A stretch of DNA of 64,000 nt from a virus: positions 21,567 through 85,566 of the IMG/VR virus record IMGVR_UViG_3300020195_000016; one strand, 5' to 3'. Numbering within the stretch: position 1 is the first letter of the stretch; every line of letters starts with the position of its first letter. The notes below the pieces were generated by a model. That model was not told the origin of the DNA. It saw only the letters and a program-made list of their open reading frames with translations, and did no database searches. A program made the position numbers and the translations under genes. Shown piece after piece: positions 40,677 through 49,982 of the stretch.

Positions 40677-43112
40677 ATGGCCTATAGGAAACAAGGTGCG
40701 TTAGTTGAAAGAGTGAACACCACTAATACAAGTGGCGCTACACTAACGCTTGTTGCGTCTTCTGCGTCATATCAGAGATTTACCGGCACCACTACTCACA
40801 TTGTAGTTCTACCTGTCGGAACCACCATTCCTATTGGTGGCAAGTTCGCCGTCCTCAACCGCTCCACTGGCATTGTTACTGTAAACTACAACGGTGGATC
40901 TCTAGCCGCCACTGTAAATGGTGACTCTCAGACTATCTTTCGCTGCACTGACAACTCAACCGCTGCTGGAGCTTGGGATGCTACGGTTGAGTCAAGTGGG
41001 GGTGGTTCTGTCACCCTTACTTCTCTTGAAAAACTTGGAGCATTATCAGCTCTTGCTGGTTCTTTTTACCAAGACTCTCAAACTGACGCGGTGACGTTGC
41101 AGATAAACCCCGAAGAAATCGGTGGAAATTTTTGGACTACGAAAACTCCTCTGTCTTCTGTCCGCAGATACACCGGGTCATTCACTCTGGGCGGCTTTAT
41201 TTACTCCTTGGGTGGAGAGAATCCTGTTTCTACAAAAGTTACTACTGTTGAGCGTTATAATGATGACTCTAATGCTGTTTTGGCAAGAACTGCTCTGACC
41301 ACTGCCACGACTCAGGTTGGTGGATTTGCACTGACCCTTGGATATGCTTCTGGCGGATTCCAAGCATCTCAAACCGCTGTCGTTCAAGCTTATGACGATG
41401 TGCTGGACTCATGGTCTGCAAAAGCCGCTCTACCAGCTACTAGAGCATCGTACACTCCAGCAGTGCTTGATGGGTATGGGATTTTATCTGGTGGAGACCT
41501 TTCTGGCTCTCCTACTGCCACATCTTTAATTTACGACTCTGTTGCTAATGTTTGGTATTCAAGAGCTGATCGCCCCATCTCCAGAAGAGAAACTTTAGGC
41601 TTCGCTTCTCCAAATAAATATTATTCTATCGGCGGAGAAACTGCTGCTACGAATCTTGGTTACGCTTTTTCTTCTGTTTCCAATTCTTGGGTATCTATTG
41701 CAAATCATCCTGCCACAACTATTCAAAATGGCCCAGCTACGTTCGCCAGCGGAACCGGATACTCGATGGGTGGTCAAGGGCCAGCGTACAGCGCTGTAAA
41801 CTACCGCTACAATGTAGACGCCAACTTGTGGAATACAATGTCTCCAAAACCCACTGGAGCGCATTCTAATTTAACCTCTGGTGCCTCACTTAATGGTGTA
41901 GCCTATGTGCTAGGCGGCGAGACCACCGGCGTAACCCTCATCTCCTCAATTGAGAGCTACACCCCTTTCTCCTTCTTAGCTGTCCCTCTCTCCAAGAAAT
42001 CCACCTCCGCTCCAACTAGCATCTTTGTTGCCGCTGCGCTTAGTGGAGTAGTGACCAGTGTGCCAGTGAGAATCCGCACCGATGGTACAAATTGGAAGAA
42101 CCTTACTGCCAACGCAGATTCAGTTTTAAAGCAGGGCGAGACTTTTGCTAAGTTTGCCGCGAATGGAAGTGGATATTACAACTACGAACTCCAGATCGGC
42201 TTGCCCACTTACTTGGCCGCTACTGGTGGTGGTCAGTGGGTAACTAAAGCAAATTTATCTTTTGTGTCTCAACACAGTTGTTCATTTACTGTTGGGACAC
42301 AAGTCTATGGGGCCTACGGGCTTGATGTTGGTGGGCGTCACAAGAAGACTCAAAGATTTGATACTTTGCTAAATGCTTCAGTACGAGAGACTGACGGAAA
42401 CCTAAGTGAAGCGTATACTGGTGGGCTAACCTCCTCGTCCACTCTTTACGGCAGAGGATTCACTAATGGCCACAATGGTGCTGTTTTGCTTGACGGCGGT
42501 ACTATGCTCTACGATACCATTCTCAAAGCGTGGACTACGGTGGCTACTGGTGGTGGCTCCGGGCAATTAAACGGAAACTTGGTGCTTAATGGTTTTGCGT
42601 ATTCTGCTTCTGGTGGTCCAACAGTCCCGGCACATCAATTATCTACATATCGCTACACCCTTTCCACGAATTCATGGAGTTCGAACATAGCCACGCTGAA
42701 CAACATTCACTACGGCGGAATGATGTCGGCTCTTAATGGATTTGGTTACATGGTTGGTGGGACCAGTACAATAAACGAGAGGTTTAATGACGCTTCTGGA
42801 AGTTGGCTTACCATGGCCGCCACGGCAGCGAACGTGGAATCAGCTAGCAGTTTTGTAATAGAAGATGGTTGGCATATTGCAGCTCCGTACAGCGGGGGTA
42901 ATTCTACTATTCATTATCTCTTTAAGGACGGAATAAATGCGTGGATTAGTAAGACTGCATATCCAATATCAGCCTACGGGCCTGTTGGTGGGTCAGTAGG
43001 TAATAGCGGATATTCCATGGGGGGCAACAATGGAGCTTATCTCTCCAACGTGTACCAGTGGGCTTCAGCAATTCAAAACGTAGTCTTGGGCGCAGCCTTG
43101 AGGATTAGCTAA
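40677..43112 (+). CDS. Kelch-propeller tail adhesin 1, 811 aa
   Basis: The N-terminal 110 residues (GALVERVNTTNTSGA, HIVVLPVGTTIPIG) form an anchor domain shared by the next two genes. NPEEIGGNFW near residue 143 starts a first kelch propeller (to about 430). Its blades have the kelch pattern of a double glycine (YSLGGE, YGILSGGD), then a tyrosine and a W about 10-15 residues later. A linker (437-520, VPVRIRTDGTNW) separates a second propeller. The C-terminus VVLGAALRIS is conserved in the paralogues. Kelch propellers bind proteins or sugars, so this is probably a receptor-binding module. Confidence 0.8.
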   Translation: MAYRKQGALVERVNTTNTSGATLTLVASSASYQRFTGTTTHIVVLPVGTTIPIGGKFAVLNRSTGIVTVNYNGGSLAATVNGDSQTIFRCTDNSTAAGAWDATVESSGGGSVTLTSLEKLGALSALAGSFYQDSQTDAVTLQINPEEIGGNFWTTKTPLSSVRRYTGSFTLGGFIYSLGGENPVSTKVTTVERYNDDSNAVLARTALTTATTQVGGFALTLGYASGGFQASQTAVVQAYDDVLDSWSAKAALPATRASYTPAVLDGYGILSGGDLSGSPTATSLIYDSVANVWYSRADRPISRRETLGFASPNKYYSIGGETAATNLGYAFSSVSNSWVSIANHPATTIQNGPATFASGTGYSMGGQGPAYSAVNYRYNVDANLWNTMSPKPTGAHSNLTSGASLNGVAYVLGGETTGVTLISSIESYTPFSFLAVPLSKKSTSAPTSIFVAAALSGVVTSVPVRIRTDGTNWKNLTANADSVLKQGETFAKFAANGSGYYNYELQIGLPTYLAATGGGQWVTKANLSFVSQHSCSFTVGTQVYGAYGLDVGGRHKKTQRFDTLLNASVRETDGNLSEAYTGGLTSSSTLYGRGFTNGHNGAVLLDGGTMLYDTILKAWTTVATGGGSGQLNGNLVLNGFAYSASGGPTVPAHQLSTYRYTLSTNSWSSNIATLNNIHYGGMMSALNGFGYMVGGTSTINERFNDASGSWLTMAATAANVESASSFVIEDGWHIAAPYSGGNSTIHYLFKDGINAWISKTAYPISAYGPVGGSVGNSGYSMGGNNGAYLSNVYQWASAIQNVVLGAALRIS
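41106..41143 (+). repeat. 38-bp block identical to 46776-46813
   Basis: A 38-base tract encoding NPEEIGGNFWTT begins AACCCCGAAGAAATCGG here and is repeated without a mismatch at 46776-46813 in the third kelch gene, while the flanking propeller sequences are strongly diverged. The middle paralogue (near 43543) keeps only part of it. Such identity at a domain border fits recent recombination or strong purifying selection at the DNA level. Confidence 0.8.
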
Positions 43113-46100
43113 TGAGCACTTATTATAAACTTGGAAGTTTGGTCGAGGGATTAACCTCCACCGCCACGGCGGCGGGGACCACAACGCTCACGGCCTCAAG
43201 CAGACCCATTCAGCAGTTCACCGGAACTACCACGCAGACTGTGGTGCTTCCTGATGCTACTACTTTAAGCATCGGCAGACGTTTCGATATCAACAATCGC
43301 TCCACCGGAGCAATCACCGTCAATGCTAATGGTGGGGGAGCCGTTGGGGTTGTAGCCGCCGGAACCCAGCGATATTTCTTGGTGAGCGACATTTCTTTAG
43401 CTGCCGGTGTGTGGCGCGTTGGTGGCGTAACTGGCTCTGGTGGTGGTGGTGTAACGGATGCCGATAAGCTGAAACTGCTCCAAGGCATGGCTGGGCTAAA
43501 TCTCCAGACCGACAACATCGTGGCGAAGGTTATCAAGACTAATCCCGAAGAGGTGGGTGGAAATTTTTGGATTACCAAGAGTCCTGGCACTCCTATCGGG
43601 TATGGTGGTTTTTTCTCAGCTAGTGGTTTTTATTACCAATCAACGGGACTTAATTCGGCCTCTGTTGAAACTGGAATCACCAGTAGATATTCTGATGATG
43701 ATAATTACTGGCTGGCCAGGACTTCTGCTCCATCAGCAAGGTACGGCGCTATATGTTTTTCGCTGACCGATAATTATGTTGTGGGTGGAAATAACGTAAA
43801 TCCCGTTACATCCAATCAATCATTTAATGTTTTAACAAATGCCTGGACTTCTAATTTGGCGCTTCCTGTGGCCACAGATTTCGGCGGCGGATTTGCCTTG
43901 AATGGTTATGGATTCATAGTTGGCGGAAGAACCACGAACTCTCTCATTGGCGTAAACGCAGTTTATCAATACGATTCCGTTTTGAATAGCTGGACGCTGC
44001 GCTCGCCAACTTTAGCTACGGCTTCGCAAAGAAGCTATACTCAAACAGCTGACTTGGGTGGGTTTGGTTATTCTGTTGGAGGTTCTGACGCTGGGAACAC
44101 GACCAACACCTCCATCGTGAACGTATACGACATAGCCACGAATTCTTGGTCAACGGCTCCAAGTATGATCACCACTCGCTCTTTCTTTGGAATTAGTAAT
44201 AATGTGGTTGGCTCTATCATGGCTTTTGCTGGCTCTGTCCCTAGCAATAGCAATCTGTCTGAGCAGTTTTTTGATACTACGAAAACCTGGAAGGCCACCG
44301 CAACGCTTGGCACTGCAAAGAACTCCGTGGCAGGTGGATCTTTGAATGGCTCAGCCATGTGTGTCGGCTCCTCAGTCTTTGCGGCCGTTGTTGAGTCTTT
44401 CATTCCCGCATCGTTCTTCAACCTTGGCTCCGTAAAAGTCTCCACTACTGCTCCGACCAGCATCCTCGCTGCGGTATTGATGAGCGACTTGGCTTATTCC
44501 GTTCCCGTTCAGATTCGTACTGATGGCGACAGTTGGAAGACCTTTACGTCTGGTGGAAGCGTACTAAAGACTGGCGAAACACTATCTGCAAAATTCCAGC
44601 ATTCTCCGGCTTCTGGAATGGTAGTTGGCGGCGCATCCACCACGTCTGAATCTTACGGAAAAAGCCAGAACGCATGGACCACTAGAGCCTCAATCCCCGC
44701 CAATCGTGGCCAATACTACGGGTTTTCTCTTAACGACAGACTTTATATAGTGGGTGGAACTGGCGGTGTGAGTTCCGGTCTCAGGTTTGACGAAATCAAA
44801 AATACATTTACTACCCTGTCTTCTTCTCTGTTGTCCGGTAAAATGAATGGAGCTGGCGCTCTCCTCAACGGCTTCGGGTATGTCACTGGTGGCGCTGCCA
44901 CCAGCACAACTACGGGATTTACTGCACACGATCGCTATAATGACACCCTAGATTCCTGGTTGGCCAGAACCGGACTTACTGCGGGCAAAACGTATGTAGG
45001 CGGGACTGCTGCTGAAGGTAGAATTTTTGTTTACACTGGCTATTCGACTGGGACAAGAACCAGCAGCGGAGAAGGATACTCCGATTCTACCGACAGCTGG
45101 AGCGCAATTGCAGCTTACGGGCTTGGTATTATTGCTGAAATGCCCACCATGTCTATCGGCGGCTATGCCTATGGTTGTGGGGGGTATAACGGCTCTAACG
45201 TGTCCAGCGTATACCGCTACACACCGTCAACCAATATTTGGGCCGCGAGGACCAACCTAAATACGGCTAAATATTCCGCTGTAACATTCGTTCTCGAAGG
45301 CTTTGGGTATGTGGCAAACGGCTTCGTCGCCGGAAATTCAAACGCACTCGAAGAGCACAACCCAGACGCCAATACCTGGACAAATAGACAAACCTCCACG
45401 TTCTCCAAGTCAGAGCTTTCTTATTCGCAAACACATACCACCCCCTACCGTAACTACGAAATGCGCGTTGGCATCCCAGCGTTCTATGCTGGAGTGGGCG
45501 GTGGAGTGTGGGTAACGAAAACGACGAACCCATCGAACAATACTTTTAGCGCAGCCGGAACTTCTGGTTCAACGGTGTTCCTGAGCTGTTCCGCTTCTTC
45601 GGCCTCGTATGCTTATGACTACCTCTCAGATTCCTATGTGAGAATCCAGGACTACCCACAATCCCCGCAAGGGCAGCAGAACTGCTCTATATCCACAACG
45701 GTGGGGGATATTATTTACTCCACTGGCGGACCTACAGCGTCGGCGGCTCCAGTATTCGCACTGTCTCCCTACACTCGCGTGTACACCACGCTTGCGAATA
45801 TGCCGGTGTACACCAACTCCGGATGCTTTTCTGCCCTCAATGGAATGATGTACTATATCGGCGGAAACCCTGGAGGACTGGGAGCTTCGACCCGTACACA
45901 GAAATATAACCCAACAACGAATGCGTGGACAGATCATGGCAACCTCTTGCCATCGTCTGGCGTCTACAATATTGGTGGTGCCTATAATGGATTCATTTAC
46001 GTCACTGGCGGGAACAATTCCACCAACAACTACCAGTTCAATGACGCATCCGTGGCTTTCACATCTAAGACTGGCCCCACCGCTTCTGTAGCTCTTGGAC

Positions 46101-46363
46101 TTGCCGCCGTTGTAAACGGAGAATACTTCACGTCAATGGGCTTCGGACCACTTACCGCTGCGTCACAATCCTACCGGGATTCTGCAAACGTGTGGGCCAC
46201 TAAAACTTCTGCGCCGAGTGCTTTCCAAGACACCCAAGGTGGGACGGTCGGTGATACCGCATTCTTCTCCGGTGGATACAATGCCGGTGGCTTCGGAACT
46301 AGCCACGCCTATGTCTCTTCAATCAAGCAAGCAGTGCTCGGCATCGCTTTAGAGGTGAAATAA
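43112..46363 (+). CDS. Kelch-propeller tail adhesin 2, 1083 aa
   Basis: Same anchor domain as its neighbours (GSLVEGLTSTATAAG), then three kelch propellers at about 145-440, 507-778 and 797-1070. The first linker carries VPVQIRTDGDSWKTF and LKTGETLSAKFQHSP. The second carries YRNYEMRVGIPAFYAGVG. Blade repeats show patterns such as GYGFIVGGRT and NAWTSNLALP. It ends with SIKQAVLGIALEVK. Its start overlaps the stop of adhesin 1 (TAATG). The propellers are far more diverged from those of the paralogues than are the linkers. Confidence 0.82.
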   Translation: MSTYYKLGSLVEGLTSTATAAGTTTLTASSRPIQQFTGTTTQTVVLPDATTLSIGRRFDINNRSTGAITVNANGGGAVGVVAAGTQRYFLVSDISLAAGVWRVGGVTGSGGGGVTDADKLKLLQGMAGLNLQTDNIVAKVIKTNPEEVGGNFWITKSPGTPIGYGGFFSASGFYYQSTGLNSASVETGITSRYSDDDNYWLARTSAPSARYGAICFSLTDNYVVGGNNVNPVTSNQSFNVLTNAWTSNLALPVATDFGGGFALNGYGFIVGGRTTNSLIGVNAVYQYDSVLNSWTLRSPTLATASQRSYTQTADLGGFGYSVGGSDAGNTTNTSIVNVYDIATNSWSTAPSMITTRSFFGISNNVVGSIMAFAGSVPSNSNLSEQFFDTTKTWKATATLGTAKNSVAGGSLNGSAMCVGSSVFAAVVESFIPASFFNLGSVKVSTTAPTSILAAVLMSDLAYSVPVQIRTDGDSWKTFTSGGSVLKTGETLSAKFQHSPASGMVVGGASTTSESYGKSQNAWTTRASIPANRGQYYGFSLNDRLYIVGGTGGVSSGLRFDEIKNTFTTLSSSLLSGKMNGAGALLNGFGYVTGGAATSTTTGFTAHDRYNDTLDSWLARTGLTAGKTYVGGTAAEGRIFVYTGYSTGTRTSSGEGYSDSTDSWSAIAAYGLGIIAEMPTMSIGGYAYGCGGYNGSNVSSVYRYTPSTNIWAARTNLNTAKYSAVTFVLEGFGYVANGFVAGNSNALEEHNPDANTWTNRQTSTFSKSELSYSQTHTTPYRNYEMRVGIPAFYAGVGGGVWVTKTTNPSNNTFSAAGTSGSTVFLSCSASSASYAYDYLSDSYVRIQDYPQSPQGQQNCSISTTVGDIIYSTGGPTASAAPVFALSPYTRVYTTLANMPVYTNSGCFSALNGMMYYIGGNPGGLGASTRTQKYNPTTNAWTDHGNLLPSSGVYNIGGAYNGFIYVTGGNNSTNNYQFNDASVAFTSKTGPTASVALGLAAVVNGEYFTSMGFGPLTAASQSYRDSANVWATKTSAPSAFQDTQGGTVGDTAFFSGGYNAGGFGTSHAYVSSIKQAVLGIALEVK

Positions 46364-46364
46364 T

Positions 46365-49300
46365 ATGTTTTTCAAGCAAGGCGCACTAGTAGAGCGGAGT
46401 TTGGTAACTGCCACCAGCGCAGGGACTTTGACTCTGATCAACACCTCTGAGACATACCAAATCTTCACAGGGTCAACCACGCACACACTGAAGCTGCCAG
46501 ACTCCACGACGATGCCTAATGGTCGACGCTTCGAGGTAGTCAACGCTTCCACTGGTGATATTACTGTTCAAGATTCAACGGCGGCTGTGATCGGCACCTT
46601 GACCACTGGGATTTCTAAAATCTTTCGCCTTGCTGACAACTCCACTGCTGCTGGTACGTTTGATATTACTGCGGCATCTTCTGGTGGTGCTGCTGCATTG
46701 TCCACTCAGGAAAGTAGTCAGTTTAATGCTCTCACAGCGAAAGGTTTCAGCCCAACTTCGGTAGTTTTGAAATACAACCCCGAAGAAATCGGTGGAAATT
46801 TTTGGACTACGAAGGCTCCTGTTTCCGTTGCCAAGGCGTGGCCCTCCAACTTTACTTTGAATGGATTTGTTTACAACGCTTTTGGTATAACAAATGCCCC
46901 CACCAACGCGACAACCAACGAGCGGTACGACACAGACTTAAACTATTTCTTAAGTAGAGCCTCCGGAATCACTGCCTGTAATACCAGGGCTCCATTCGTT
47001 CTTTCTGGGATTGCGTATGTGGTCAACGGTGACCCCAGCATCAACGCCGTTGAAAGATACGATGACGTTCTCAATTCGTGGTCTGCTCGCACAGCGATTG
47101 GAACCGCCTTTTATGGTGCCGCGTCCTGGTCTCTTGGTTCTCTAGGCTACATTGCCGGTGGCCAAGGAAGCGGGACCACGACTTCCGCTTATGAAGCGGT
47201 GGCGAACGTATGGTCTGCCAGGGCTGCTGTCCCAGTTTCTACCACCAGGGTTTGCCAAGGCGGGTCAGAACACAATGGCTTTGGTCATATTGTCAGTGGG
47301 ACTTCTGTAACCACGGTTCGCAGATACGACCCAGCATTAAATTCGTACTCTTCCTTGGCTTCCTCTACCGTTGGCCACGCCCACGGTGGAGTGGCGTCTG
47401 TGAGTGGGGTCCTTTTGGCCTCTGGTGGGGAAAATACGAGTAGCGTACATATCACCACTGTCGAAAAATTTTATGATGGTGCTGGCGCATGGGTCACTGT
47501 TGCTCCTATTTCTCAGGCGAGAAATGGGTGTGGCGCTGTTTCCGGTGGCCTATTTATGTCCATCAGTGGTGGTGTTGGGACTGGCGTAGCATACACGCCG
47601 GTCGAGGCATACACTTCTAATTCATTATTTACGACCGCTATCTCTTTACGATCAACCACTACCCCTACTGCAATTTCCGCTTCAGTGATCATGAATGGCC
47701 TTACGCAGTCCGTTCCTGTTCAGATTCGTACTGATGGAGACAACTGGAAGACTATAATGTCGAACGGTGGCAGTGCGCTGAAGACTGGTGAGACCCTCAC
47801 TGCTAAGTTCCAGCACTCTCCCTCAGCGGGACTTGTTGGTGGAGCAAATGGGCTTTCCTCAAACGAATCTTTTAATGATATACAGAATTTATGGACACTT
47901 AGAACATCCTTGTCTGCTGTAAAAACTGGTGGGGCTGGCTTCACTATTGATGGCACCTCTTACATCGCTGCTGGTGAGAATGGCGCAGCAGATGCATTCA
48001 CCAACGAACAATACAAGGACCTAGAGAATACCATCACCGCTAGAACTGCAATTCCAAATACCACTGCTCTCGGTGCCAGTTTTGGCCTCAATGGATTTGG
48101 ATATGCTGTGTGTGGTCGTATTAGGTCAACTCTGGCAGTCCAAACATTAAATCAGCAGTTCAACCCAGCAGCGAACTCATGGACGAATAGAGCCGCTGCC
48201 ACAACGTCTTCCAGAGTATTTTTGCCAGGCACCGATCTTCAAGGATTTGGATTTATTTTCAGCGGCTACACCAATGCTACTGGTGGAGGTGGCTCAGTTA
48301 TTACCTCTTCTGAAAGATATAGTGATACCACCAATGCGTGGAATACAATCTCATCAGTTGGCAGAGAGAACCACACTGCGTTTGCTCTAAACGGATTCGC
48401 ATATTTCACACAAGGCGATAGCGCTCCAACTGGCGAAAATAACACTTATAAATATGACCCAACCGCTAGCTCTTTTAGCTTAATGTCCGGTGGTCTGAAC
48501 ACAGCGCGTCCTAGTAGCCCTGGTTCATTTAGATTAAACGGGTACGCCTATATAACGGGTGGTTCAGGTAATACTTCCGAGAGATTCAATGTTGAGGCGA
48601 ACACCTACACAAACATGGCCAACATGAACTCCTCCAGGCAGCAAATGGCCTCTCCTAATAATGGTCCAGGTGCTTACCGTAACTACGAAATGCGCGTCGG
48701 CATTCCTGCCTACTACGCTGGAGTGGGCAATTGGGTAACGGTAACTAGAATCGCAGTCCCCGTTTCTGCTTATGGATTTGGCTTTGTACTAAGTGACCGG
48801 TCTTACCAACCTGTAGGCAATAACAACCTTTGGTATGAGCAAAACACCACTCTTAATTCATGGGCAGCTATCGCCAACAGCACTTATTCTGCTCAGTTCA
48901 AGGCGACTTTTTCTCTGCTTGGCTTCGGATACGCAGCCGGTGGCAACACTGGACTGACCTCGACAAGTCAATACAACCCATCGTCTGCGGTGTGGGCTTC
49001 TACTGGAACACTAAATAATTCTGTTGGATACGCGGCAGGAGCCACGCTAAACGGCTCAGGGTATTTGCTCGGTGGCCATAATGGTGGGTTGACTACCTTC
49101 ATTCAGAAGTACAATCCATCATTGGGAACGTGGGCATCTGCGGGCAGCTTGAACAGCGCAAAATACAGTCTCGATGGTGATTCTTGTGCCGGGTTTATAT
49201 ACCTGGGTGGCAATTCAAGCTTGGCTTTTGAGCGATACAATGACGTGACCCAAACAACCACCTTAATGGCCACTGTATTGGTGGCTGACGACACAGATGG

Positions 49301-49553
49301 AATGGCTGGGTGTAAGGGCGATAAGTTTTACTACTTGGGTGGGTCGGCTGGGTCACCGAGGGTTTCCGAATACAGCACCCAGGGGAATTTCTGGACCATT
49401 AAACCATCCATCACCAACCGCTATTATATCGCTGGTGGCAACATTGGCGGAAATTTCTACCTATCTGGCGGAAACACCGGTCTCACAACAAATGAAGCCT
49501 ACGTGGATTCACTAAAACAAGCGGTCCTGTCCGCAGGGCTGAACATCTCTTAA
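46365..49553 (+). CDS. Kelch-propeller tail adhesin 3, 1062 aa
   Basis: Anchor domain (GALVERSLVTATSAG), NPEEIGGNFW near 137, then three propellers at about 140-428, 488-771 and 790-1050. Linkers match those of adhesin 2 closely (VPVQIRTDGDNWKTI, YRNYEMRVGIPAYYAGVG). It ends SLKQAVLSAGLNIS. It starts two bases after the previous stop, so all three adhesins are one operon. Having three near-parallel receptor-binding candidates suggests alternative or hetero-oligomeric tips. Confidence 0.82.
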   Translation: MFFKQGALVERSLVTATSAGTLTLINTSETYQIFTGSTTHTLKLPDSTTMPNGRRFEVVNASTGDITVQDSTAAVIGTLTTGISKIFRLADNSTAAGTFDITAASSGGAAALSTQESSQFNALTAKGFSPTSVVLKYNPEEIGGNFWTTKAPVSVAKAWPSNFTLNGFVYNAFGITNAPTNATTNERYDTDLNYFLSRASGITACNTRAPFVLSGIAYVVNGDPSINAVERYDDVLNSWSARTAIGTAFYGAASWSLGSLGYIAGGQGSGTTTSAYEAVANVWSARAAVPVSTTRVCQGGSEHNGFGHIVSGTSVTTVRRYDPALNSYSSLASSTVGHAHGGVASVSGVLLASGGENTSSVHITTVEKFYDGAGAWVTVAPISQARNGCGAVSGGLFMSISGGVGTGVAYTPVEAYTSNSLFTTAISLRSTTTPTAISASVIMNGLTQSVPVQIRTDGDNWKTIMSNGGSALKTGETLTAKFQHSPSAGLVGGANGLSSNESFNDIQNLWTLRTSLSAVKTGGAGFTIDGTSYIAAGENGAADAFTNEQYKDLENTITARTAIPNTTALGASFGLNGFGYAVCGRIRSTLAVQTLNQQFNPAANSWTNRAAATTSSRVFLPGTDLQGFGFIFSGYTNATGGGGSVITSSERYSDTTNAWNTISSVGRENHTAFALNGFAYFTQGDSAPTGENNTYKYDPTASSFSLMSGGLNTARPSSPGSFRLNGYAYITGGSGNTSERFNVEANTYTNMANMNSSRQQMASPNNGPGAYRNYEMRVGIPAYYAGVGNWVTVTRIAVPVSAYGFGFVLSDRSYQPVGNNNLWYEQNTTLNSWAAIANSTYSAQFKATFSLLGFGYAAGGNTGLTSTSQYNPSSAVWASTGTLNNSVGYAAGATLNGSGYLLGGHNGGLTTFIQKYNPSLGTWASAGSLNSAKYSLDGDSCAGFIYLGGNSSLAFERYNDVTQTTTLMATVLVADDTDGMAGCKGDKFYYLGGSAGSPRVSEYSTQGNFWTIKPSITNRYYIAGGNIGGNFYLSGGNTGLTTNEAYVDSLKQAVLSAGLNIS

Positions 49554-49561
49554 GGAGCAAA

Positions 49562-49861
49562 ATGCTACGATGTGCAAAAAATAGTAATGGCGTGATTATC
49601 GCTATGGGCAATGACGAGAACCAATCTGGTAACTATCCCTCTGAGGGAGCCGTGATGGGTACCTGGTGCTCCTGGACTGTGGCAGAGGGAGATCTTCCAT
49701 CATTCTCTCCAGTAGACGGTGCCGACGAACGCGCCTTTCGATTTGAAGAAAATCTAGATGGCGATGGCATCGAATTACGCACAGACGAAGAAATTATCGC
49801 AACGCCAGACGGCATTGAATTGCCGCCAGACGAAGAAATTCCCGTAACGCCAGACGAATAG
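49562..49861 (+). CDS. Small acidic protein with tandem C-terminal repeat, 99 aa
   Basis: ATG with AAGGAG upstream, eight bases after the last kelch gene. The N-terminal 60 residues look like a small beta domain with two cysteines. The C-terminal 35 residues hold two imperfect copies of a unit with the pattern DGIEL-x3-DEEI-x2-TPD. Very acidic. Could bind the adhesins as a chaperone or tip protein; inference only. Confidence 0.65.
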   Translation: MLRCAKNSNGVIIAMGNDENQSGNYPSEGAVMGTWCSWTVAEGDLPSFSPVDGADERAFRFEENLDGDGIELRTDEEIIATPDGIELPPDEEIPVTPDE

Positions 49862-49898
49862 ATACGATATATAATATGTAGGCATTTCGCTTACAGCT

Positions 49899-49948
49899 CT
49901 TATGAGGTTTGAGAACACTATCCTGTTTAGTGTTGCTCTGCTCATAAG
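49899..49948 (+). promoter_or_regulatory. Structured leader upstream of the gene at 49972
   Basis: CTTATGAG (49899-49906) pairs with CTCATAAG (49941-49948), enclosing a second stem AACACTA/TAGTGTT (49914-49920 and 49928-49934) with a 7-base loop. The element lies between the AGATACGATATA site and the coding start, and would be in the mRNA leader. It may protect the mRNA or control translation. No T run follows, so it is not a typical terminator. Confidence 0.6.
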
Positions 49949-49955
49949 GGGAAAC

Positions 49956-49982
49956 ATGAACAGGAGTAAATATGTCAATTAG
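49956..49982 (+). CDS. Possible 8-residue leader peptide
   Basis: ATG 49956 after a strong AAGGGGAAAC site encodes MNRSKYVN and stops at 49982, overlapping the start of the next gene by 11 bases. Reading it would place ribosomes at the structured leader's edge. It could be a regulatory leader ORF or chance. Confidence 0.35.
   Translation: MNRSKYVN

Noticed and set aside
44068-44463. 131-residue antisense ORF inside kelch adhesin 2, and similar antisense frames in the block
   Set aside because: Mirror frames of strongly biased coding sequence with no start signals.
40677-49553. Diversity-generating retroelement acting on the adhesins
   Set aside because: No reverse transcriptase, template repeat or adenine-biased variable tract is visible in the window; divergence is spread over whole propellers.
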